Assembly: GCF_900172265.1 (NCBI RefSeq)
Contig: NZ_FWFK01000006.1
Span: 124,001 to 188,000 of the forward strand
Length of the DNA stretch: 64,000 nt
Direction: 5' to 3'
From: Roseivivax jejudonensis
GTDB lineage: Bacteria; Pseudomonadota; Alphaproteobacteria; Rhodobacterales; Rhodobacteraceae
Positions 7,527 through 15,841 of the stretch are shown one piece after another; positions within the stretch are counted from its first letter, which is position 1; each line of letters begins with the position of its first letter. A model generated the notes under the pieces. That model was not told where the DNA came from. It saw only the letters and a program-made list of their open reading frames with translations, and did no database searches. Both the position numbers and the translations under genes were made by a program.

Positions 7527-8420
7527 ATGAGCACCGGACTGACGGCCAAGGACTTTCACCCGCGCATCCTTGAACTCTACGACGCGCTGGCGCACGGGCG
7601 GATCACGCGCGAGGCGTTCCTGCGTGACGCGGCGCCGCACGTGGCCGAGGGCGGCAGCGCCGAGGCGCTTCTCGACAGCCTCGCGCCCGATTACGGCGCC
7701 GCGCCGCAGGTCGCGCCGGACGATCCGGCGATCCGAACCGCGCGGATCGACTATCGCAGTCCCGAGGGGCACCGCACGGTGTCGGCGCTTCTGGCGCGGC
7801 CGGCCGAGGCCGACGGCCCGCGCCCGGGCGTGCTCGTCATCCACGAGAACCGCGGGCTCAACCCGTATATCGAGGATGTCGCGCGGCGGCTGGCCAAGGC
7901 CGGCTACATCGCGCTGGCGCCCGACGGGCTGTCGGCCGAAGGCGGCTATCCCGGCAACGACGACGACGGCCGCGAGATGCAGGCCGCGCTCGACCAGGAC
8001 AAGCTGCGCGCGGATTTTTGCGCGGGCTACGAGGTGCTGCGCGACCATGCCGACACGACGTCGCGGACCGGGGCGCTCGGGTTCTGCTGGGGCGGCGCGA
8101 TGGTGAACACGCTGGCCGTGCGCTATCCGGACCTCTCGGCCGGCGTCGCCTTCTACGGGCGCCAGCCCGATCCCGCGGACGTGCCGCGGATCGAGGCGCC
8201 GCTGCTGCTGCACTACGCCGAGGCCGACGAGAAGGTGAACGCGGGATGGCCGGCCTACGAGGCGGCGCTGAAAGAGCACGGCAAGACCTACGAGGCGGTC
8301 ATGCACCCGGGTGTGCAGCACGCCTTTCACAACGACACGACGCCCCGCTACGACGCGGTGGCGGCCGAGCGGGCCTGGGCGCAGACGCTCGACTTCTTCG
8401 CGCGCCACCTGACGGAGTGA
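7527..8420 (+). CDS. Dienelactone hydrolase family protein
   Basis: A 297-residue alpha/beta hydrolase of the dienelactone hydrolase family with a Cys nucleophile. The motif GFCWGG places Cys187 at the elbow, with Asp234 (YAEADEKVN) and His265 (GVQHAFHND) completing the triad, and Glu107 in HENRG as the usual neighbour. An extra N-terminal segment of about 70 residues precedes the core, as in the YghX/DLH subgroup. It starts 24 bp after the ThDP enzyme and probably hydrolyses a lactone or ester in the same pathway. A hairpin follows. Confidence 0.85.
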   Translation: MSTGLTAKDFHPRILELYDALAHGRITREAFLRDAAPHVAEGGSAEALLDSLAPDYGAAPQVAPDDPAIRTARIDYRSPEGHRTVSALLARPAEADGPRPGVLVIHENRGLNPYIEDVARRLAKAGYIALAPDGLSAEGGYPGNDDDGREMQAALDQDKLRADFCAGYEVLRDHADTTSRTGALGFCWGGAMVNTLAVRYPDLSAGVAFYGRQPDPADVPRIEAPLLLHYAEADEKVNAGWPAYEAALKEHGKTYEAVMHPGVQHAFHNDTTPRYDAVAAERAWAQTLDFFARHLTE

Positions 8421-8423
8421 CGG

Positions 8424-8452
8424 CGCCCCCGGCGCCGGGCCGGGGCGTCTTT
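8424..8452 (+). terminator. Rho-independent-like terminator after dienelactone hydrolase
   Basis: A CGCCCC/GGGGCG stem encloses GC-rich sequence and is followed by TCTTTC. It lies immediately after the stop at 8420 and separates the main operon from the PPOX gene. Confidence 0.5.
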
Positions 8453-8508
8453 CGGCGGGTCGGCGCGGCGGCTAGGGTTCTCGTCGGAGCAGATCCGGGG
8501 AGGACACC

Positions 8509-8973
8509 GTGACCCACGACGCCGAGTGGACCCTCGAGGACACCTGCCGCCACGCGGTGCTGTGCTGGCTGGCGACCGTCGACGCGGCGGGACAGCCGAG
8601 CGTGTCGCCCAAGGAGATCTGGCACCGGGACGGCGACAGCTTCTGCATCGCAGATATCGCGTCCGCGGGATCGATCCGGGCGATCCGGGTCAATCCGCGC
8701 GTCTGCGTCAGCCTGATCGACGTCTTTCGCGAGAGGGGCCACAAGCTTATGGGCGCGGCCGAGATCGTCGAGAGCGGCGCGCCGGAGTTCGCGGCGCGCG
8801 CCGCGCCGCTGCGCGACCTGGCCGGGCCGGATTTCCCGATCCGCAACGTGATCGTGCTCCGGATCGAGCGGGCCGTGCCGATCATCGCGCCGAGCTGGCG
8901 GATCTTTCCCGAGCGCGACGCGGACGAGCACGTGCGCCGCAGCCTCGAGACCTACGGCGTGCGGCCGCGATAG
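8509..8973 (+). CDS. Pyridoxamine 5'-phosphate oxidase-related FMN-binding protein
   Basis: A 154-residue split-beta-barrel protein. The start is GTG at 8509 with GGGGAGG upstream. The opening strand reads CWLATVDAAGQPSVSPKEIW, the typical cofactor-binding entry of the PPOX/general-stress flavin fold. The second half ends in a helix-rich tail (ERDADEHVRRSLETYGV). Members bind FMN, F420 or heme and reduce varied small molecules; a specific substrate cannot be given. It has its own gap and a preceding terminator, so it may be separately transcribed. Confidence 0.75.
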   Translation: MTHDAEWTLEDTCRHAVLCWLATVDAAGQPSVSPKEIWHRDGDSFCIADIASAGSIRAIRVNPRVCVSLIDVFRERGHKLMGAAEIVESGAPEFAARAAPLRDLAGPDFPIRNVIVLRIERAVPIIAPSWRIFPERDADEHVRRSLETYGVRPR

Positions 8974-9006
8974 GCGCGGCCACCGCGGCACCCCGCCGAA
9001 CGCAAA

Positions 9007-9032
9007 CCGGCGCCCCCTGCGGAGGGCGCCGG
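9007..9032. terminator. Bidirectional hairpin between convergent PPOX gene and tctC
   Basis: Perfect 9-bp arms CCGGCGCCC/GGGCGCCGG surround an 8-base loop between two converging genes. Read from tctC, the stem is followed by TTTGCG, giving it a short U run on that strand. Confidence 0.6.
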
Positions 9033-9057
9033 GTCGGACGGCCTCTCGGGCGCCGCC

Positions 9058-10269
9058 TCAATTGCTCGTGCAGGCCATGACCTTGGGTTCGTTGGCCTCG
9101 TGGTTGGGGTCGTACTCGATGTCGCAGACCATCCCGACCGCGAGCGCGTCGCGGGTGGCGCCTTCGCCGTCGATGGTCAGCTCGGTGCGCGAGCCCGACA
9201 CCTCGGCCACGATCTCTTCGTCGCCCGACATGAAGCCGACCGCCTTGTTGCCGTCCTCGAGCGACAGGATCTCGGAGGTCGCCTTGATCGTCGGCACCTC
9301 GACATTGAGCGCCGACGAGATGATCTGCACCGTCTCGGGGCTCTGCTGCAGCGCGGCCTGCACGCTCTCGGCCACCTCGTCGCCCCGCGCGGCCTCGATC
9401 GGCAGGCCCAGCTTCTCGGCCTCGGCGAGGAACTCGGGATCCTCCATCACCGCCATGTAGGCGTCGCGCAGGTCTTCCACACGCTCGGGCGGGGTGCCCG
9501 GAGGCGCGGCGGTCAGGCGGCCGAGGTTGGACATCGCGTCGATCAGGTTGACGATCGAGCGGGCCTTGTCGGTCGAGGCGTAGTCGATCGCCTTGGGCTC
9601 CGCGTCGCCGCCGATGGCGACGGCGAGAAAGCCGTTGCCGGCGTCGATGAAGGGCTGCAGCGACGACAGCGAGCCGACCTGGCCCACGACCTCGCCGCGC
9701 ATCATCGCCATCTCGCCCTCGTTGCCCTGGTAGCCGGGGATGAGGTCGACGTTGAGCTCGAGCCCGTCCGACAGCATCCGCGTCTCGGTGAACGAGGCCG
9801 ACCCGACGCCCGAGGCGGCAAACAGCACCGTCTCCTCGGAGGCCATCAGGTCCTCGAAGCTGGAGAAGCCGCTGTTTTCCGACAGCACGATCACGCGCGG
9901 ATCCGCCGCCGCCTTGCCGATCCACTCGAATTCGTCGAGATCGAACTGGATGCCCTGCCGCTGCAGGATCTGCGCGTAGATGAGCCCGGTGTTGAACGTG
10001 CCGATCGTCAGGCCGTCGGCATCGGCGGCATAGAGCGAATTGGCCCCGATGATGTGGCCCGCTCCGGGAAGGTTCTTGAACACCACGCTGTCGACGCCAA
10101 GCGCGTCCTCGAGGTAGCGCCCGATCAGCCGGCCATAGGCATCGTAGTTGCCGCCCGGGTTGGTCGCGATGATGTAGGTGAGCGTCTTGCCCGCGTAGAA
10201 GTCGTCCTGCGCCGCGGCGGGCAGGGCGGTCGTGGCGGCGAGGGCCGCCACCGCTAGGGTCCGTTTCAT
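9058..10269 (-). CDS. tctC: TctC-type substrate-binding protein with C-terminal extension
   Basis: A 403-residue periplasmic solute-binding protein of the tripartite tricarboxylate transporter (Bug/TctC) family. A signal peptide ends near AAA20-QDD. The typical motifs are present, including the NPGGNYDAYGRLIGRYL entry and the NLPGAGHIIGANSLY loop. The TctC fold normally ends near 300-320 residues. Here about 78 extra residues (roughly 325-403) form a predicted beta-rich tail with two Cys (C382, C400) that could form a periplasmic disulfide. Its membrane partners TctA and TctB are 2.5 kb away on the opposite strand. It closes a minus-strand set with two cupins, so its ligand is probably the substrate of that pathway. 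Confidence 0.85.
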   Translation of the reverse strand: MKRTLAVAALAATTALPAAAQDDFYAGKTLTYIIATNPGGNYDAYGRLIGRYLEDALGVDSVVFKNLPGAGHIIGANSLYAADADGLTIGTFNTGLIYAQILQRQGIQFDLDEFEWIGKAAADPRVIVLSENSGFSSFEDLMASEETVLFAASGVGSASFTETRMLSDGLELNVDLIPGYQGNEGEMAMMRGEVVGQVGSLSSLQPFIDAGNGFLAVAIGGDAEPKAIDYASTDKARSIVNLIDAMSNLGRLTAAPPGTPPERVEDLRDAYMAVMEDPEFLAEAEKLGLPIEAARGDEVAESVQAALQQSPETVQIISSALNVEVPTIKATSEILSLEDGNKAVGFMSGDEEIVAEVSGSRTELTIDGEGATRDALAVGMVCDIEYDPNHEANEPKVMACTSN

Positions 10270-10357
10270 TGGGGTTTCCTCCTCCCTGTGATCGCGGCGG
10301 CGCCGGCGCGCTCCTTGCTCCTCCGGGCCGGTCTCCGCCGCGTGTGCGTCCCCCGCG

Positions 10358-10954
10358 TCACTCGTCCGCGGGGGGAACCCAGACGTCCTCGAAGCCCTCG
10401 GCCGGTTCGAGCTGGTCGAACCAGTCGAGGCCGATCGCCTTCATCACCCGGCTGTTGCAGACGATGACGCGGGCTTCGATGTCGGACGTGTTGAACCGCT
10501 TGTGCGCGACGTAGGGCGGCACGTAGATGAAATCGCCCGGGCCCCAGTCAAAGCGCTTTGGCGTGGTGTCCCACGTCCATTCGAAGGCGACCTTGCATTC
10601 GAACTGCACGTCGTAGTGCAGGTCGTAGCCGGTTCCCTCGATGACGAAGGCGATCTCTTCGGACAGGTGGCGCGAGGTGCCGGTGGCCTTGGCCGCCTCG
10701 ATGAACTGCATGTAGATGTCGATGCAGCATTCCTTGGTGTCCATCTGCTCGTTGATGACGTGCTTGATGAGCCCGTCGGCCGAGCGCTCCATCGGCATCT
10801 GGTCGTGCTTCACGACGTTCAGGCGGTTGTCGTAGTCCTTGCGGAACTGCTGGCTCGCCTTCAGCGCGTCGTTGTAGAAGCTGACCTCGGGGCCCTGCGA
10901 CTTGGCGCGCTGGCGTTCGATCACGTCGGCGAAGGTGGTCGGATCCATGCTCAT
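10358..10954 (-). CDS. Single-domain cupin protein A
   Basis: A 198-residue single cupin. The metal motif region reads S94-R-H96 followed by E99-E100, with distal H151 in PYVAHKRFN; the first His of the HxH pair is replaced by Ser. The second motif, FDWGPGDFIYVPP, closely resembles FEWGPGAIFGIP in the N-terminal barrel of the bicupin at 238-1353. It follows cupin B with a 10-bp gap and is probably co-transcribed. With cupin B it may form a heterodimer equivalent to the fused bicupin. Dioxygenase or isomerase activity is possible but not shown. Confidence 0.8.
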   Translation of the reverse strand: MSMDPTTFADVIERQRAKSQGPEVSFYNDALKASQQFRKDYDNRLNVVKHDQMPMERSADGLIKHVINEQMDTKECCIDIYMQFIEAAKATGTSRHLSEEIAFVIEGTGYDLHYDVQFECKVAFEWTWDTTPKRFDWGPGDFIYVPPYVAHKRFNTSDIEARVIVCNSRVMKAIGLDWFDQLEPAEGFEDVWVPPADE

Positions 10955-10964
10955 TGCGTCCTCC

Positions 10965-11543
10965 TCACAGGCTGGCAGGCGGGGTGTAGTCCTCGTGACC
11001 CGGCACCGGGTCCTCGGGCGGGAACTCCACCATTTTCTGAAAGATCATGTGCATGAAGAGGAACAGCGGCTTGGCCTTGAGCACGAGCACGAAGGTCTCG
11101 TCGTCGCTGTCGTTCAGGTGCTGGTGCACGCAGGCGTTTTCGACGATCAGCGCGTCGCCGGCCTCCCACGGGAGCTTGCGCCCGTCGTGGATATCGTGGC
11201 CGTGGCCCTTGAGCACGAAGAACACCGCCGAGTTCATGTGGCCGTGGATCTGGCCGTAGCCGTGCGGCGCGAAGGCATCCACGTGGGCCTCGATCGACTG
11301 CGCGATCCGGTTGGCCTGCGGGTTGATGACCTTCTTGCCGAAGTTGTGGGGGCCGCCCTTCCACTTCATGTCCGAGGTGCGGTAGACGCGCGGCTGGTTG
11401 TAGAGCTCTTCCTTGAGCTGGCCGTAGGTGCCTTCGAGCGCGCGCACGAAGGTGCGCTTCTTCGTCCAGCGTTCCCAAACGACCTTTTCGCGCTTGTCGC
11501 TGTTGTGGCCGACGCCGCCGTCGGTTTCGGAGGTCTCTGACAT
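10965..11543 (-). CDS. Single-domain cupin protein B
   Basis: A 192-residue single cupin. It has H100-G-H102, but Ala106 takes the place of the usual Glu ligand, and the distal H140/H142 are in CVHQHLN. The lost Glu matches the C-terminal barrel of the bicupin (Ala249). An N-terminal region of about 90 residues precedes the barrel. It is upstream of cupin A and downstream of a beta-hydroxyacid dehydrogenase on the minus strand, preceded by GGAGGAG. Confidence 0.8.
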   Translation of the reverse strand: MSETSETDGGVGHNSDKREKVVWERWTKKRTFVRALEGTYGQLKEELYNQPRVYRTSDMKWKGGPHNFGKKVINPQANRIAQSIEAHVDAFAPHGYGQIHGHMNSAVFFVLKGHGHDIHDGRKLPWEAGDALIVENACVHQHLNDSDDETFVLVLKAKPLFLFMHMIFQKMVEFPPEDPVPGHEDYTPPASL

Positions 11544-11636
11544 CCGCTCTCCTCCCTGAGTGGCTTGCGCCCGAAGCCTACAGAGCCGCGGGCTTTCCCG
11601 TCAACGGCACGCCGTTTCATATAGCGGAACCGGCCG

Positions 11637-12500
11637 CTACTCCGCAGTGACCTCGCGGAGGCTGCGCACGGCGATCGGCAGGCCGAGGTACTCGGCCTCG
11701 TCCTCGTGCAGCAATTCGCGCACCCGGTCGGGGCCCAGCCGCTTGACCAGCTGGTCGACCGCGCCGAAGAGCGGCAGCGCGAGCCCGGCCTGCTGGCTGA
11801 GGTCGAGCGCCACGTCCATGTCCTTTTGATGCCAGGTGAAGCGCGAGGTGTCCCAGCGTTCGAGCGTGGTGTTCCGCGCCGGGCATTTCAGCAGCGTCTC
11901 GCGCATGGCCTGGGCGTCGATGCCGCAGGACTTGGCGAGCGCCAGCACCTCGTAGTTCGCCACGCAGGCGGCCCAGTGCATCATGTTGTTGCAGGTCTTG
12001 CCGAGCTGGCCCGAGCCCGACGGCCCGAGATGCTCGACACTGCGCGAATAGGCCGACAGCACCGGCTCGGCCTTTTCCACGTCCGCCGCCGCGCCGCCGC
12101 AGAGGCTGATGAGATCGCCGGCCTTCGCGCCCTGCAGCCCGTAGCAGACCGGCGCGTCGACGAAGCCGACGCCGGCCTCGGCGCAGTGTTCGGCCAGCGC
12201 GATCATCGTCTTGGGATGGTTCGTCGCGGCCACGGCGATGACGCTGCCGGCGGTCTGGCCGGCGGCGATCAGCGCCTCGACCACCGCACGGCTCTGGGCG
12301 TCGGTCGCCACGACGACGATCACCACCTCGGCGCGTCCGGCGATGTCGGCGAGATCGCCGACCGGCACCACGCCCTGTTCGCGCGCCGCATCGAGCGCAT
12401 CGGCATCGGTGTCGTAGCCGATCACGTCGTGGCCCGCCCGGACGACATGGCCCGCCATCGCCGCGCCCATCGCCCCCAGTCCGACAAATCCGACCTGCAT
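11637..12500 (-). CDS. NAD(P)-dependent beta-hydroxyacid dehydrogenase (HIBADH family)
   Basis: A 287-residue oxidoreductase of the 3-hydroxyisobutyrate/6-phosphogluconate dehydrogenase superfamily. The start at 12500 places the Rossmann motif GFVGLGAMGAAMAGHV right at the N-terminus, with GGAGGAG upstream; longer in-frame starts add an unrelated leader. The substrate motif region reads DAPVCYGLQGAKAGDLISLCGG and the catalytic Lys is in GKTCNNMMHW. It leads the minus-strand set ahead of the cupins and likely oxidises or reduces a beta-hydroxy acid in the pathway. It is divergent from tctA across 247 bp. Confidence 0.85.
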   Translation of the reverse strand: MQVGFVGLGAMGAAMAGHVVRAGHDVIGYDTDADALDAAREQGVVPVGDLADIAGRAEVVIVVVATDAQSRAVVEALIAAGQTAGSVIAVAATNHPKTMIALAEHCAEAGVGFVDAPVCYGLQGAKAGDLISLCGGAAADVEKAEPVLSAYSRSVEHLGPSGSGQLGKTCNNMMHWAACVANYEVLALAKSCGIDAQAMRETLLKCPARNTTLERWDTSRFTWHQKDMDVALDLSQQAGLALPLFGAVDQLVKRLGPDRVRELLHEDEAEYLGLPIAVRSLREVTAE

Positions 12501-12747
12501 CGCGTCTCTCCTCCCAAGTGTCGCCGCGCCCGGATCGGGGCGCCGCCCGATAGGACGGCCCGGACGCCCGGGCGGGCAACCGCGACGGATGCTATATTCC
12601 GCATGAAGGAACGGCGGTCCACATTGGTTTGCCCCGGCGGCAATCCCTCCCCTACGCTTCGACGATGCGTGGCGCCGGGGAGGGCGGCGCGCACCCCGCC
12701 GGATCCGCGCCGAACCAGACGCGCCGGCGGGCTGGGAGGAGAACCAC

Positions 12748-14262
12748 ATGGACTTCGCGGCGATTTTCGGCCCGCTGCTGCACATCCTGACGACGCCCTA
12801 CCTCTTGGGGCTGATCGTCCTCGCCATTCCGATCGGCATGTTCTTCGGGGCGGTGCCGGGGCTTGGCGGCAAGCTCGGGATCGTTCTGCTCATTCCGTTC
12901 GTCTTCGGGATGGACCCGCTCGCGGGCGCGGTGTTCCTTCTGGCGATGCACGCGGTCGTGCATACCGGCGGGTCGGTGCCGTCGATCCTGTTCGGGGTGC
13001 CGGGCACCGGCCCCGACGCCGCGACGATCGTCGACGGCTACCCGATGGCGCAGCGCGGCGAGGCCGGCCGCGCGCTCGGGGCCTCGCTGGGCGCGTCGGG
13101 CTTCGGCGGGGTGATCGGGGCGCTGTTCCTCGCGATGATGCTGCCGGTCCTGCGGCCGGTCGTGCTGTCGTTCAGCCCGGCGGAGTTCTTCCTGCTCGCG
13201 CTGTTCGGCATCACCTTCATCGCGATGCTGTCGGGGCGCTCGCTGATCAAGGGGATCGCCGTCGGCTTTCTCGGCATCCTCGTGTCGCTCGTGGGGCTCG
13301 ATCCGCATACCGGCTCGCAGCGCTTCACCTTCGATCAGCTGTTCCTGTGGGAGGGCGTGAGCGTCGTCGCCGCGGTGCTGGGGCTCTTCGCGATCCCCGA
13401 AATGCTGGCGCTCGGGGTGAAGGGCGGCTCGATCTCCGAAGTCGAGGGCAAGGCCCACCGCTACGACATCCGGCAGGTGATCGAGGGCATCTTCGACGTC
13501 TTCCGCAACTGGTGGCTCAGCATCCGCACCGCGATCCTCGGCGCCGCGATCGGCGCGATCCCGGGGCTCGGCGGCGACGCGGCGTCGTGGCTCTGCTACG
13601 GCCACGCCGTCCAGAGCTCCAAGAACCCCGAAAACTTCGGCAAGGGCGACGTGCGCGGGGTGATCGCGCCCGAGACCGCCAACAACTCCAAGGAGGGCGG
13701 GTCGCTGCTGCCGACGCTGTTCTTCGGGGTGCCGGGATCGTCGGGCATGGCGATCCTGATCGGCGCGTTCGTGATGCTGGGCATCCAGCCCGGCCCGCAC
13801 ATCGCGCTCACCGGGATGGACCTCGTGTGGTCGCTGATCTGGGCGCTCGCGCTGGCGAACTTCCTGTCGATCTTCGTCTTCCTGGCGATGGCGCCGATGT
13901 TCTCGCTCCTGGTCTACGTGCGCGGCGCGCTGCTGATCCCGTTCGTGCTCGTGCTCGCGTTCCTCGGTGCCTACCTGTCCGAGGCCGCGTGGCAGAACAT
14001 GGTCATGCTCGTGGGCATCGGGGTGCTGGGCTACTTTCTCAAGAAATACGGCTGGCCGCGCCCGCCCTTCGTGATCGGCCTCGTCCTCGGGGCGATCGCC
14101 GAGGATTCGATCCACAAGGCGCTGGCGATCTGGGGACCGACCTTCTTCCTGCGGCCGCTCAGCCTCGTCTTCATCGCGATGATCCTTCTGACCATCGGGG
14201 CCTACATCTGGCGCCAGTACAGCGCCGATCCCGCGAGCAAGGAGGTGCATTATGACATCTAA
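12748..14262 (+). CDS. tctA: Tripartite tricarboxylate transporter large permease TctA
   Basis: A 504-residue integral membrane protein with about 11-12 hydrophobic segments. Two internally repeated motifs are visible: FFGAVPGLGGKLGIVLLIPF near the N-terminus and AIGAIPGLGGDAASWLCYG in the middle, the hallmark of TctA. RBS GGGAGGAG precedes the ATG. It overlaps tctB by 11 bp. With TctB and the remote TctC it forms a secondary, ion-driven carboxylate importer in the inner membrane. Confidence 0.95.
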   Translation: MDFAAIFGPLLHILTTPYLLGLIVLAIPIGMFFGAVPGLGGKLGIVLLIPFVFGMDPLAGAVFLLAMHAVVHTGGSVPSILFGVPGTGPDAATIVDGYPMAQRGEAGRALGASLGASGFGGVIGALFLAMMLPVLRPVVLSFSPAEFFLLALFGITFIAMLSGRSLIKGIAVGFLGILVSLVGLDPHTGSQRFTFDQLFLWEGVSVVAAVLGLFAIPEMLALGVKGGSISEVEGKAHRYDIRQVIEGIFDVFRNWWLSIRTAILGAAIGAIPGLGGDAASWLCYGHAVQSSKNPENFGKGDVRGVIAPETANNSKEGGSLLPTLFFGVPGSSGMAILIGAFVMLGIQPGPHIALTGMDLVWSLIWALALANFLSIFVFLAMAPMFSLLVYVRGALLIPFVLVLAFLGAYLSEAAWQNMVMLVGIGVLGYFLKKYGWPRPPFVIGLVLGAIAEDSIHKALAIWGPTFFLRPLSLVFIAMILLTIGAYIWRQYSADPASKEVHYDI

Positions 14263-14719
14263 GGGACGCGTGGCGACCACCGTCGTGATGAGCGGGCTGT
14301 TCGGCGGGGCCTGCCTCCTGGCGCTGGCGCTGCCGCAGAAGGCGGCCTTCATGCCGCTGCTGATCGGCGTTCCGGGGCTGCTTCTGTGCCTCGCGCAGCT
14401 GGTGATCGACCTGCGCGCGACGGAGCCCGAGCCCGCCCCGCCGCCGGAGCCCGGGGCGGATGCGCGCACGCCCAAGGAGGCGCAGACCGAGCTTCAGGCG
14501 TTCGCGTGGCTCTTCGCCTTCGCCGGGGCGCTCCTGGGCTTCGGCTTCATCATCGGCGGGCCGATCCTCGTCGCCGCCTTCGTGCGCTTCTCGAGCGGGG
14601 ATCGCTGGCGCAACGCGCTGTTCGCCGGGGCGGGGACGTTCCTGGTGATGTGGGGGGTCTTCGTGTGGCTGCTGGAACTGTCACTGTTCCAGGGCCTGAT
14701 CCTCGAACGCCTGCTGTGA
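14252..14719 (+). CDS. tctB: Tripartite tricarboxylate transporter small permease TctB
   Basis: A 155-residue membrane protein with four hydrophobic segments, the expected size and topology for TctB. A Pro/Glu-rich cytoplasmic loop (EPEPAPPPEPG) separates segments two and three. Its RBS AAGGAGG and start lie inside the end of tctA, indicating translational coupling. The stop is 7 bp before the next gene. Confidence 0.9.
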   Translation: MTSKGRVATTVVMSGLFGGACLLALALPQKAAFMPLLIGVPGLLLCLAQLVIDLRATEPEPAPPPEPGADARTPKEAQTELQAFAWLFAFAGALLGFGFIIGGPILVAAFVRFSSGDRWRNALFAGAGTFLVMWGVFVWLLELSLFQGLILERLL

Positions 14720-14726
14720 GCGCGCG

Positions 14727-15818
14727 ATGCTGCTGATCGACAACGATGCCGTCCATCGCCTGCTGACGATGGCGGACACGATGGAGGCGCTGGAGACCTC
14801 GTACCTGCAGGTGGCGCGGGGGCAGGGAATCTGCCGGCCGCGCATCGACGTGTCGATCCCGACATCGGACCCGGCGCGGGAATACCGCTGGGGCACGATG
14901 GAGGGCGGTGCCGCCGGCGGCTATTTCGCGATCCGGATGAAATCGGACATCATCCACTACACCACCGCCGACGACGGCACCCGCACGCAGGAGAAATACT
15001 GCCACCAGCCGGGGCTGTTCTGCGGCCTGATCTTCCTGACCGACACCGAGACGGGCCGCCCGCTGGCGCTCATCAACGACGGTGTGCTGCAGCACATGCG
15101 TGTGGGCGGCGACGGCGGGCTCGGGGTCAAGCACATGGCGCGCGACGACGCCGCGGTCGTCGGGATGCTCGGGTCCGGCGGGATGGCGGAGACGCACATG
15201 CTGTCGTTCTGCCTCGCGCGGAAGATCCGCAAGCTGCAGGTCTATTCGCCGACCCGCGCCAACCGCGAGGCGTTCGGCGCGCGCATGGCCGAGCGCCACG
15301 GCATCGAGGTCACCGTCTGCGAGCGGCCCGAGGACATCTATCGCGGCGCCGACATCGTCGCGGCGCTGACCGATGCGGCGGCGCCGGTGCTGAACGGCGA
15401 CCTGCTGGAGCCCGGAACGCACGTGGTGAACATCGGCGGCGGTGGCCTTCCGGACGCGCGCACGATGGAGCGGGTGGACGTCTACCTGCGCTTCGGCGAC
15501 GCGCCGCCCGCGCTCGGCCACGAGACGATGGACGACGAATTCCTGACCTGGCGCGTGGCCAATTACGACGGCCCGCCCGGCAAGAAAAAGCGCGCCCACG
15601 GCGTGATGCTGCCCGAAAAGCGCGTGCACTTCGCCGATCTCGTGTCGGGCGACGCGCCGGGGCGCACGCGCGACGACCAGATCACGTGGTCCGAGCGCGG
15701 CAACCTGCAGGGCGCGCAGTTCCACGCCGTCGCCGGCAAGGTCTACGAGGCCGCGCTGGCCGAGGGGCTGGGCCGCGAGCTTCCCGACGCGTGGTTCCTG
15801 CAGACCATCCGAAACTGA
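14727..15818 (+). CDS. Ornithine cyclodeaminase/mu-crystallin family protein
   Basis: A 363-residue NAD(P)-binding protein. The N-terminal half carries the family's substrate domain, including GGYFAIRMKSD with the conserved Arg and Lys. The C-terminal Rossmann segment has VVGMLGSGGMAETHM and the later THVVNIGGGG. Known members include ornithine cyclodeaminase, alanine dehydrogenase and ketimine reductase. In a tricarboxylate-transport and decarboxylase operon it more likely acts on an imino, amino or keto acid than on ornithine itself. It is about 30-40 residues longer than usual, mostly in the C-terminal KKKRAHGVMLPEKRVH region. Confidence 0.85.
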   Translation: MLLIDNDAVHRLLTMADTMEALETSYLQVARGQGICRPRIDVSIPTSDPAREYRWGTMEGGAAGGYFAIRMKSDIIHYTTADDGTRTQEKYCHQPGLFCGLIFLTDTETGRPLALINDGVLQHMRVGGDGGLGVKHMARDDAAVVGMLGSGGMAETHMLSFCLARKIRKLQVYSPTRANREAFGARMAERHGIEVTVCERPEDIYRGADIVAALTDAAAPVLNGDLLEPGTHVVNIGGGGLPDARTMERVDVYLRFGDAPPALGHETMDDEFLTWRVANYDGPPGKKKRAHGVMLPEKRVHFADLVSGDAPGRTRDDQITWSERGNLQGAQFHAVAGKVYEAALAEGLGRELPDAWFLQTIRN

Positions 15819-15841
15819 TCCCTCACCGACGAACGGACACC

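Noticed and set aside
11637-12785. A longer start for the beta-hydroxyacid dehydrogenase at 12785
   Set aside because: It would add 95 Arg/Pro-rich residues before the Rossmann motif and overlap tctA; the ATG at 12500 has a good ribosome-binding site.
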